NCBI RefSeq assembly: GCF_028069655.1
Contig: NZ_JAMCOS010000001.1
Location: 5,200,319-5,264,318, forward strand
Length of the DNA stretch: 64,000 bases
Direction of reading: 5' to 3'
Origin: Acidovorax sp. NCPPB 4044
Lineage (GTDB): Bacteria; Pseudomonadota; Gammaproteobacteria; Burkholderiales; Burkholderiaceae_C
Shown: piece by piece, positions 47,729-56,200 of the stretch
Position numbering within the stretch: the first letter of the stretch is position 1
Layout: the number at the start of each line of letters is the position of its first letter
Translations under genes and position numbers: made by a program
Notes under the pieces: generated by a model
Told to the model about the DNA's origin: nothing
Seen by the model: only the letters and a program-made list of their open reading frames with translations
Database searches by the model: none

Positions 47729-49978
47729 CTATAGCGCCGCCACCGCCGACCGCAGTTCCCGCTCGCCCAGGATCTCCGAGAACACCACGGGCGCCTTGCC
47801 CGGGGCCTGCAGCACGTAGACGGGCACGCCGCTGCGGCCGAGCTGCGCGAGCGCGGCGGTGATGGCCGGGTCGCGGCGGGTCCAGTCGGCGCGCAGCAGG
47901 GCCACGTTCTTGCCGGCCAGGTCGCGCAGCACGGCATCGCTCGCGAGGGTGGTCTTCTTGTTGAACTGGCAGGTCACGCACCAGGCGGCGGTGTAGTCCA
48001 CGAACACCGGCCGGCCCTGGGCCAGCAGTTCGTCGGCCAGGCCCGGGCGCCAGGGCTGCCAGGCCGTGGCGGCGGCAGCGCCGCCGCGCGGGGGCGCCGC
48101 CTCGGCCACGGGGGCCATTTCAATGACCTTGGGGCCCCATGCCGCCGCAAACATTGCAAAGATTGCTATTGAAATCGTAGCAATCGCGATGCGGACGCGG
48201 CCCGCCAGCGTGAGCGACCACACCACCATGCCCAGCGCCACCAGCAGCGCCAGCAGCGCGGCCGCGCCGTCGATGCCGCTCTGCTGGCCCAGCACCCACA
48301 CGAGCCAGACCACGGTGGCGAACATCGGGAAGGCGAGGAAGCGGCGCAGCGTGTCCATCCAGGCGCCGGGCCGGGGCAGGGCGCGCGCCACGGCGGGCAC
48401 CCAGCTGGCCGCGAGGTAGGGCAGCGCCAGCCCCAGGCCCAGCGCGGCGAACACCGCCAGGGCCTGCGCGGCCGGCAGCGTGGCCGTGAGGCCGAGCGAG
48501 GCGCCCATGAACGGCGCCGTGCACGGCGAGGCCACGGCCACGGCCAGCACGCCGGTCAGGAACGCATCGGCGACCGGGTGGCGCGCCTGCAGGCCGGCGA
48601 GCGACGACGGCAGCATGCGGCCGAACTCGAACACGCCCGCGAGGTTGAGCCCGATCAGCGTGAAGAGCGCCGCCAGCGCCGCCACGACGGCCGGCGACTG
48701 CAGCTGGAAACCCCAGCCCACCGCCTCGCCCGCCGCGCGCAGCGCCAGCATGGCGCCGCCCAGCGCCAGGAACGACAGCACCACGCCCGCGGTGTAGGCC
48801 AGGCCGCCCAGCCGGTGGGCGCGCCGGTCCTGCCCGTGGCGCGCGAAGCCCACCACCTTGATCGCCAGCACCGGGAACACGCAGGGCATGAGGTTCAGCA
48901 CCAGCCCGCCGAGCAGCGCACCCAGCAGCGCGGTGGCCAGCAGGCCCGCGGAAGCCGGCGTGGCGGCGGCCGGCGGTAGCGGTTGCTGCTGCGACTGTTC
49001 CTGCGCATTGGCGCGCAGCGCGGCTTCGAGCGCGGGCGACACCGTGGCGGCCGACGCCGGCCGCGGCCAGCCGCCTTCCACCGGCAGTTCGGCGCGCCAG
49101 CCGCGGCCGCCGTGCGCGAGCACCACGGGCAGCGGCATGGGGCTTTCGCTGCGCTGCGGCGAGATCGGCACGCGTGCCGTCCAGACATCGCCCTGCCAGT
49201 CCTGCATGCCGTCGGCGGCGGTCTCGATCACGCCGGGCGTCTCGGGGAAGAAATCGAGCGGCTTGCCGCGCACCGTCTCGGGCAGGCCGGCCACGGTGAG
49301 CACCAGCATGCCGCGCTCCACGCGCGCATGGCTGCGCGTGCCGCCGGCGGCCGCGGCCGCCGGGGCCGGCAGCGGCTGCGGGTGCGCCAGCCGCGCGGCC
49401 TCGAAGGCCAGCGCGTTCATCGCCGTGGTGCTGGCGAGCGGCACCTGCAGCGTGAAGGTGCCTTCCTCGGGGATGCATTCCTTGCGGCACACCAGCCACG
49501 AGGCCTGCAGCGTGAAGGTGGCGTTGCGCTCGAAGGGCCCGGGCGCGAAGGCGCTGGAGACGGCCATCGGCACGGGCAGCAGCACCGTGCCCTCGTAGCC
49601 GTAGTTGGCCAGGGTGCCGATGGGGATCTTGCGCGGCACGGGCCAGGCGATCTCGCCGGCCTCGATGCCGGCCGGCAGCTGGCGCCATTCGAGCTGCGTG
49701 GGCAGGCCCGAATCGCCGGAATTCTTCCAGTAGGTGTGCCACTCGGGCTGGTGCGCGATCGACAGCCCCAGCCAGAGCGGCTTGCCCGGGCCCACGCCGT
49801 CGGGCGCGTGCGCCACCAGTTCGGCGCGCACGTGCGGCGTGGTCACGGTGCTGCTGCCACTGCCGCCTCCGCCGGCACCGGGTTGCGAGGAAAACTGCGC
49901 GGATGCCGGCGCCGCCAGGGCGCAAGCTGCTATGAAAAAGAGAGTAAGCAGCAGGCGCTGCAGAGGGCGGACGGGCAT
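47729..49978 (-). CDS. dsbD: Thiol:disulfide interchange protein DsbD/ScsB
   Basis: A 749-residue protein passing electrons from cytoplasmic thioredoxin to the periplasm. Order: signal peptide (1-27), a periplasmic DsbD-alpha/DsbC-corrector domain with CRKEC near residue 150, eight membrane helices with the paired cysteines LMPCVFP and ASPCTAP, and a C-terminal thioredoxin domain with WCVTC. The domain order is that of ScsB-type DsbD. A dispersed repeat lies inside the coding sequence (48135-48185) and encodes part of the membrane region (IAIATISIAIFAMF). The gene is not disrupted by it. The start is the ATG at 49978. Confidence 0.93.
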   Translation of the reverse strand: MPVRPLQRLLLTLFFIAACALAAPASAQFSSQPGAGGGGSGSSTVTTPHVRAELVAHAPDGVGPGKPLWLGLSIAHQPEWHTYWKNSGDSGLPTQLEWRQLPAGIEAGEIAWPVPRKIPIGTLANYGYEGTVLLPVPMAVSSAFAPGPFERNATFTLQASWLVCRKECIPEEGTFTLQVPLASTTAMNALAFEAARLAHPQPLPAPAAAAAGGTRSHARVERGMLVLTVAGLPETVRGKPLDFFPETPGVIETAADGMQDWQGDVWTARVPISPQRSESPMPLPVVLAHGGRGWRAELPVEGGWPRPASAATVSPALEAALRANAQEQSQQQPLPPAAATPASAGLLATALLGALLGGLVLNLMPCVFPVLAIKVVGFARHGQDRRAHRLGGLAYTAGVVLSFLALGGAMLALRAAGEAVGWGFQLQSPAVVAALAALFTLIGLNLAGVFEFGRMLPSSLAGLQARHPVADAFLTGVLAVAVASPCTAPFMGASLGLTATLPAAQALAVFAALGLGLALPYLAASWVPAVARALPRPGAWMDTLRRFLAFPMFATVVWLVWVLGQQSGIDGAAALLALLVALGMVVWSLTLAGRVRIAIATISIAIFAMFAAAWGPKVIEMAPVAEAAPPRGGAAAATAWQPWRPGLADELLAQGRPVFVDYTAAWCVTCQFNKKTTLASDAVLRDLAGKNVALLRADWTRRDPAITAALAQLGRSGVPVYVLQAPGKAPVVFSEILGERELRSAVAAL
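48135..48185 (-). repeat. Dispersed hairpin repeat, copy 8, inside dsbD
   Basis: CCCCATGCCGCCG tail, then ACATTGCAAAGATTGCTATT, and the hairpin GATTGCTA (48161-48168) / TAGCAATC (48178-48185). It matches copies 3, 4 and 6 in layout. Its translation in the dsbD frame is the hydrophobic IATISIAIFAMFAAAWG. Confidence 0.7.
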
Positions 49979-50049
49979 GGCGCAGTGTGGGAGGGGCGGG
50001 GGCGGCGTTGGTTCCGGTGCGGTGGGTGTCCGTGGTGTGGCGGCCGCGT

Positions 50050-50823
50050 TCAGGCCGCGAAGCCCAGCACCACGCGCCGGGCCATCGCGCCCTTCTTCTC
50101 GATCCTGGTGACCCGCACGGCGCCGATCTCGGCGGTGCTGGCCACGTGCGTGCCGCCGCAGGGCTGCAGGTCGATCAGCGGGGCGCCCTCGGCGCCCACG
50201 CGCACGGTGCGCACCTGCCCGCTGCCGCGCGGGGGCTGCACGCTCATGCTCTTCACCAGGTCGGGCTGGGCATCCAATTCGGCATCGGCGATCGCGCCGA
50301 TCGCCACCGGGTGCGCCTCGGCCACGAGCCGTGCGATGCCGGCGTTCAGCGCCGCGGCATCGAGCGGCCCGTCCATGTGGAAATCCAGCCGCGCCGCATC
50401 GGGCGTCACCGAGCAACCGTTCACGGGCTGCGCGACCAGGTGGCACAGCAGGTGCGTGGTGGTGTGAAAGCGCATGAGCCGGTGGCGGCGCTCCCAGTCG
50501 ATGCGCGCGGTGACTTCCTCGCCCACGGCGGGCGGCTCGGCGCCCGGCGCCGGCACATGCACGATGGCGGCCGTGGGCCGGCCCTCGGCGTCCTTGCCCT
50601 TGCGGGTGTCGGCGATGGCCACCGTGCGGCCGTCCGCGCGCAGCAGCGCGCCCGCATCGCCCGCCTGTCCGCCACCCAGCGGGTAGAACACCGTGCGGTC
50701 CAGCACGATGCCGCCATCGGGCAGCACCGCGGTCACGGTGGCGCGGCACTCGCGCAGGTAGGCGTCTTCACGGAACAGGTCGCGGGTGGGGGCGGAGAGG
50801 GCGGCAGCGGCGGCATCGGTCAT
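50050..50823 (-). CDS. Alanyl-tRNA editing protein (AlaX family)
   Basis: A 257-residue trans-editing enzyme that hydrolyses mischarged seryl- or glycyl-tRNA(Ala). The zinc site is HTTTHLLCHL together with CGGTHV near residue 215. An N-terminal barrel part similar to the AlaRS editing domain precedes it (FYPLGGGQAGDAGAL). It is soluble and lacks a catalytic aminoacylation domain. Its stop is 71 bp before the start of dsbD (49978); dsbD is downstream on the same strand, so the two could be co-transcribed. Confidence 0.92.
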   Translation of the reverse strand: MTDAAAAALSAPTRDLFREDAYLRECRATVTAVLPDGGIVLDRTVFYPLGGGQAGDAGALLRADGRTVAIADTRKGKDAEGRPTAAIVHVPAPGAEPPAVGEEVTARIDWERRHRLMRFHTTTHLLCHLVAQPVNGCSVTPDAARLDFHMDGPLDAAALNAGIARLVAEAHPVAIGAIADAELDAQPDLVKSMSVQPPRGSGQVRTVRVGAEGAPLIDLQPCGGTHVASTAEIGAVRVTRIEKKGAMARRVVLGFAA

Positions 50824-50906
50824 CGGGCGATGGTAGCGCCGGCTCCGCAGGCAGGGCCGCACGCACGGCAAAGCCCTGCGGCGGGGCCTGGCGACCTGTT
50901 CCTTGG

Positions 50907-50923
50907 GAAGGCCGCGGAGCAGG
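50907..50923. repeat. Short dispersed repeat, GAAGGCCGCGGAGCAGG, copy 2
   Basis: Same 17 bp as at 24391. It lies in the gap between AlaX and the dehydrogenase gene. Confidence 0.4.
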
Positions 50924-50960
50924 TCCGTGGGCGCGCAAGCGCGAAGCGTCCCCGTGGCGA

Positions 50961-52016
50961 TCAATCCTGCATGGCGGTGAGCACCAGCTTGCCCATGGTG
51001 CGGCCGCTCTCGATGCGCGCATGCGCCTCCTGCAGCGTGGCGGCCGAGAGCGGCCCCAGCGTCTCGGTGAGCGTGCTGCGCAGGCGGCCGGCCTGGGCCA
51101 GCGCCGCCACCTCGGCCAGCAGCCGTCCCTGCTCGGCCAGGTCGGGCGTGCCGAACAGCGAGCGCGTGAACATCAGCTCCCAGTGCAGCGACAGGCTCTT
51201 GCGCTTGAGCGGCATCACGTCGAGCGTGGGCATGTCGTCGATCACCGCGATGCGGCCCTGCGGCCGCAGGCACTCCACGTACTGCGGCAGGTAGTCCGCG
51301 GTGTGCGTGAGGCTGGCCACCGCATCCACGGCGGCGATGCCCAGCGCCGCCAGCTGCGGCGCGAACGGCGCGCGGTGGTCGATGACGGCATGCGCGCCCA
51401 GGTCCAGGCACCACTGGCGCGTCTCGGGGCGCGAGGCCGTCGCCACCACCCGCAGCCCCGTGAGCTGCCGCGCGATCTGGACGAGCATCGAGCCCACGCC
51501 GCCCGCACCGCCCACCACCAGCAGCACCGGCGCATCGGCCGCCGTGGGCACGGGGCCCTGCGCGGACTGCGGATCCCGCGCCACGCCCAGCCGGTCGAAC
51601 AGCAGCTCCCAGGCCGTGATGGCCGTGAGCGGCACGGCGGCCGCCTCCGCATCGCTCCACGCGGCGGGCGCATGGGCGGCGATGCGCGCATCCACCGCAT
51701 GCAGCTCGGCATTCGTGCCCGGGCGGTCGATGGCGCCGGCATAGAACACGCGGTCGCCCACGGCGAAGCCGCGCACCTCGGTGCCCAGCGCCTCCACCGT
51801 GCCCACCGCATCCCAGCCCAGCACCTTGGCCTGGCCCGGCTCCGGCGCCGCGCTGGCGCGCACCTTGGTGTCCACCGGGTTCACGGAAACGGCACGCATG
51901 CGCACCCGCAGATCGTGCGGGCGCGGCACCGGCGCGGGCAGGCCGGTGAGGTCCTGCAGGCCCTGGCCGGGCGCGGTATCGAGGGCATGGGGGGTGTAGT
52001 AGCCGACGGCTTTCAT
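50961..52016 (-). CDS. Zinc-type alcohol dehydrogenase / quinone oxidoreductase-like protein
   Basis: A 351-residue medium-chain dehydrogenase/reductase. The N-terminal catalytic fold has VRMRAVSVNPVDTKVR and GWDAVGTVEALG; the NAD(P)-binding motif is GGAGGVGSML. The typical catalytic zinc ligands of alcohol dehydrogenase are not evident, so it is nearer the quinone-oxidoreductase group. Substrate unknown. It is divergent from a LysR regulator, which likely controls it. A TCAAT-N5-ATTGA repeat lies between the two. Confidence 0.9.
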   Translation of the reverse strand: MKAVGYYTPHALDTAPGQGLQDLTGLPAPVPRPHDLRVRMRAVSVNPVDTKVRASAAPEPGQAKVLGWDAVGTVEALGTEVRGFAVGDRVFYAGAIDRPGTNAELHAVDARIAAHAPAAWSDAEAAAVPLTAITAWELLFDRLGVARDPQSAQGPVPTAADAPVLLVVGGAGGVGSMLVQIARQLTGLRVVATASRPETRQWCLDLGAHAVIDHRAPFAPQLAALGIAAVDAVASLTHTADYLPQYVECLRPQGRIAVIDDMPTLDVMPLKRKSLSLHWELMFTRSLFGTPDLAEQGRLLAEVAALAQAGRLRSTLTETLGPLSAATLQEAHARIESGRTMGKLVLTAMQD

Positions 52017-52086
52017 CACGTCATCCTTTCTTGGGGTGGCAGCGCGACATCGCGCGGACGGTGGCAAGACCAAGGATTGTGGTGAT

Positions 52087-52101
52087 TCAATACGGCATTG
52101 A
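52087..52101. promoter_or_regulatory. Inverted repeat TCAAT-N5-ATTGA, candidate LysR site
   Basis: A perfect 5-bp inverted repeat with a 5-bp spacer in the 115-bp gap between the divergent dehydrogenase and LysR genes, 30 bp upstream of the LysR start. It has the T-N11-A form of LysR boxes. Confidence 0.55.
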
Positions 52102-52131
52102 TAAGCCGGCCATTCCATCCATCACCTGCAA

Positions 52132-53061
52132 ATGAAATTTGAAAATCTCTCCGACCTGCGCGTGATCGTGGAGGCCGCGCGCGGTGGCTCGCTCACCGCG
52201 GCGGCGCGCGCGCTGGAGGTGACGCCTGCCGCCGCCAGCGCCATGCTCAAGCGGCTGGAAGCCCAGGTGGGCGTGCGCCTTTTCGAGCGCTCCACGCGCG
52301 CGCTGCGGCTCACCGAACAGGGCGCCACGCTGCTCGGCTACGCCGAACGCGCGCTGGACCTGCTCGATGAAGGCGCCGGCCTGGCGCAGAGCGACGCGGG
52401 CGCGCTGCGCGGCACCGTGCGCGTGGCCGCCCCCGCAGACCTCTCGCGCGTGCTGCTGCCCTGCATCGACCGGTTTCTGGAACGGCACCCCGGCGTGCAC
52501 GTGGCCCTGTCGGCCAGCGACCGCCTGCAGGACGTGCGCCGCGACGCCGTGGACCTGGCGCTGCGCTACGGCGGCCCGGCGCTGCCCGATTCGCAGCTGG
52601 TCGCTCGCCCGCTGCGCACCACCCGCCGCGTGGCCTGCGCCGCGCCCGACTACCTCGCGCGGCACGGCACGCCGCAGCACCCGGCAGACCTTGCCGCGCA
52701 CCGCTGCATCGGCATGCTCATCGCGGGCCGGCGCGAGACGCACTGGACCTTCGAGCGCGAGCGGGGCGGTGACGGCGGGCGCGCTCCCGGCCCTGCGGAA
52801 ACCGCCACCGTCGCCGTGCGCAGCGACCGCAGCGTGGACGACGGCGCGCTCGCCCACGCCTGGGCGCTGGCGGGCGGCGGCATCGTCTACAAGTCGCAGC
52901 TCGACGTGCAGGCCAGCCTGGAGAGTGGCCGGCTCGTGGCGCTGCTGCCGGGGTGGCTGGGGCAGGCGTACACCGTCTATGCGGTGCTGCCGAGCCAGCG
53001 GTTCGTGCCGGCGCGGGTGCGCGGGCTGGTGGAGCACCTGGCGCAGGCGTGGAAGGGCTGA
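52132..53061 (+). CDS. LysR-family transcriptional regulator
   Basis: A 309-residue LysR protein. The winged-helix N-terminus is FENLSDLRVIVEAARGGSLT then LEVTPAAASAMLKRLEAQVG. The effector-binding domain follows, with VALSASDRLQDVRRDAVDLA and LVARPLRTTRRVACAAPDYL, the CrgA/YafC-like pattern. It is divergent from the dehydrogenase gene, which is its likely target. It is the last host-like gene before the CHAT operon. Confidence 0.92.
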   Translation: MKFENLSDLRVIVEAARGGSLTAAARALEVTPAAASAMLKRLEAQVGVRLFERSTRALRLTEQGATLLGYAERALDLLDEGAGLAQSDAGALRGTVRVAAPADLSRVLLPCIDRFLERHPGVHVALSASDRLQDVRRDAVDLALRYGGPALPDSQLVARPLRTTRRVACAAPDYLARHGTPQHPADLAAHRCIGMLIAGRRETHWTFERERGGDGGRAPGPAETATVAVRSDRSVDDGALAHAWALAGGGIVYKSQLDVQASLESGRLVALLPGWLGQAYTVYAVLPSQRFVPARVRGLVEHLAQAWKG

Positions 53062-53123
53062 CGGGACCGGGCGATGGGGGTGTTCCAGCCGCCTTCACCG
53101 TCGCGTTAGACTGCGTTACAAAA

Positions 53124-53138
53124 TGCAATGAAATTGCA
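53124..53138. promoter_or_regulatory. Palindrome TGCAAT-GAA-ATTGCA upstream of the CHAT operon
   Basis: A perfect 6-bp inverted repeat with a 3-bp spacer in an AT-rich stretch, 76 bp upstream of the operon start. It could be an operator. No regulator gene for it is visible in the operon. Confidence 0.45.
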
Positions 53139-53214
53139 CGCATCGGCGGTCCAGGCACGTCTCTGGATCCGCGCAGACCGGTGACCCCGTCACCACAACG
53201 AGAGAGGTGAGGGA

Positions 53215-56200
53215 ATGCGGCTCAAAGTCACGGATTGGGTGGACGCTACGCGCTGGCGCTGGGTGCTGGAAGAGCCCGATGGACGGTTCATTGCCGACCA
53301 CACGGTGCGGCTGGACCTTGCGAGCCGGGAATGCCAGGCCTTCTTCGACCTGGCCCGGCACCTCGACTACCACGCACCGGTCAGCACTCCGCAAGAGCAG
53401 CTCAGGCAGCTCGGAGACTGGGTGGGCAAGGCCGTTTTCGGGGGATTGCTGCCGGCCCTCCGCAAAAGCGCCCGGCCGCCGGCCAAGGCCGTGCAGGTGA
53501 TCGTGCCCCCGCAGGCACAGGCGCTGCTGGAGCGGCCCTTCGAGATCGCCTGCTTTGCCGATGGCAAGCGCTTCGACGCTGCCGGCCTGCGGCTGGTCTA
53601 CCAATCCGGCGAGTCACCCGCCGCGGCCAAGGCAACGGGGGCCGCCCTGCGCATGCTCGCGGTGTTCAGCCTGCCCGTTCGGGCCCATCCGCTCAACCTG
53701 CGGCGGGAGCGGTACCAGCTGCAGCAACTCGTGCGCCAACTCCAGCAGACCCACGGCCTGGCCGTGGATTTGCGCGTGCTGCAGTACGGCGCCACGCGGC
53801 AGACGCTGAGCGACGCGCTGCAGGAAGACGACGGGTGGGACGTGGTGCACCTGTCGGGGCACGGCCAGAGCGGCCAGCTCTTGCTGGAAACCGAGGACGG
53901 CGGCGAGGACCCGATCGACACGCAGGCTCTGGGCGAGCTGCTCGATCCGCTGCATGACCGGCTCCAGCTGCTGCTGCTCGATGCCTGCTACAGCGGCGCT
54001 GCGAGCCACTCGGCCGCACGCGTGCAGGTGGGCCTGGACGCCACGCGTGACGTCGGCGCGGAGCCGGAGGGTGTGCCTGCGCCCGAAGCGGCGGCCACGC
54101 CGTTGCCCAACCTGGGACATGCATTGGCCGCAAGACTCGACTGCGCCGTGCTGGCCATGCGCTATGCCGTGGACGACAGCTTCGCCACCGAACTCATGCT
54201 GGCGCTCTACGAGAAGTTGCTGGGCAAGCGCCAGCCATTGCCTGCCGCATTGAATCTGGCGGTGCAGGCTGCCGTCAGCAAGCCCATGGGCCTGTCGCCC
54301 TCGGCGCTGGCGGGACTGACCCCGATGTTGCTGGGTGCGCGGGCGGGTGCGCTTCAGTTGACGGTGCCCCAGCACGTCGCCGCCACCGCATTGCCCACCA
54401 CGGGCCTGGACATCGGTTTCCCGCAACAACCCGCGCGCTTCGTCGGGCGGCTGCATCCGATGCTGCGCGCCACCCAGGCCCTGGCCCCGCACAGCCCCCG
54501 GCGGGCGGTTCTCTTCCACGGCATGCCGGGCGCCGGCAAGAGCGCATGCGCTCTGGAGCTGGCCTATCGGCATGAGCAAGGCCGCTTCAGTGGCTATGTG
54601 TGGTACCAGGCGCCGGAGGCGGGCAGCGACATTGCCTCATCGCTGTACCACCTCATGCATGAAATCCAACGCCAGCTGAACGCGCCTGGATTGGGGTTGA
54701 CCACCACACTGGACGATCCGAAACACTTTGCCCAATACACGCTTCCGCGGCTGCGCGTTTTGCTGCAGCAGAAAGCGGTGCTGCTGGTGGTGGACAACCT
54801 GGAAACCCTGCTCACCGACAGCGACCAGTGGCGCATGCCGCTGTGGGGAGAGGTTCTGGAAACGCTGCTGGCCAGCCAGGGTCTTTCGCGTGTGGTGCTG
54901 ACCAGCCGGCGCGTCCCCGTCGCCCTGGTGAACGATGCCAGGGTGCTGGCCCAGCCGATCCATGCGCTCAGCTTTGCCGAGAGCGTATTGCTCGCGCGTG
55001 AGCTGCCGAAACTGGGCAAGCTGTTTGAGAACGAAAGCGACCGCGAACTGCTGCGCCAGACGCTGCGCGTGGTCCAGGGCCACCCCAAGCTGCTGGAGCT
55101 GGCCGACGGGATGGCGGAGGATCGCGAGGCGCTGCGGCAGAGAGTGCAGGCTGCGGAAAAGCAGTTGGCCGACAGCGGCGAGCTGCTCGATGCATTTTTT
55201 GCCAAGGGCGGGGCGCATGAAGGCGAAAGCCAGCAGCAGCCCGAACAATTCGTAAACGCTCTTCAAGGGTGGACCTGCGATGTGCTCTCCCGCCTCACGC
55301 CGACTGCGCAGCGGCTATTTTTCTTCCTATGCCGGCTTGAGCCAGAAGATCGTATTCACTGGGTAGTACTAGGGAATTGGAGCGACACTCTCGTGCGGAT
55401 GGATGAGGCAGACGCGAGTGCGCGGGCGGAACATGGACAGGGACTGCTTCCGGCCCTGCAGGAACTGGAAGAAGCTGGTTTGATCGATTCATCGCTTGGT
55501 TCTGGCGCTAGGCCAGCAAGTGCTTATTACAGAATTCATCCTGGCGTCGCTGAGGCAGCATTGGAGCTCGCCGACGTGGCGTTTCTCGACGCCACAGATG
55601 TTGAACTAGGCCGATTTTTCACTACTGCCTTCTCTCAGTTTCAGAAGAACGAGAGCGATGAATGGGCTGTGGCAAATGCTGCACGTCGTGGTACGCCTTA
55701 CCTAATGCGCACTCAACAATGGGGGGCCGCTGCCTTGCTTCTCGGGCATCTTCTTACGGTGGACGAAAGACCAGATACGGTTGCATTTGCTCTGCCGGTG
55801 TTGAAACGCTGTGCTACAGCCACTATTCGTAGCGCTGACGAGTTGGCAGTTGCAGGAACGTTGGCGGAGGCCTTAGCGAAGGCTGGCCTGAACGATGAGG
55901 CCGAACAGGGCATGCGGAGTGTGATTGATCTTGCACGCAGTTCAAATCAATACCGGGTGGCATCTGCGGTCGGCGCAGACCTGACAAATCTATTGCGCGG
56001 CACTGGTCGAGCGAAAGAAGCCTTGCAGGTTTGCGAGGATGCAGCTACGGATACTCGCAAAGCGGGACTTGGGCCTTGGACTCAGATAGGGGATGAAGGG
56101 CGGCGCTTGCAAGTAATGGCTGCGCTTGGGCACTACGCAGAGGTGTGGCGAGCGGTGAAGCGCTTGCGCTTGCTAATGGCCAATCTGCCAGAAAGAAGCG

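Noticed and set aside
49923..49955. GCAAGCTGCTATG...GTAAGCAGC near the dsbD start as another repeat copy
   Set aside because: It shares only the GCTAT core and lacks the CGGCGGCATGG tail; it encodes the dsbD signal peptide and is better explained as coding sequence.
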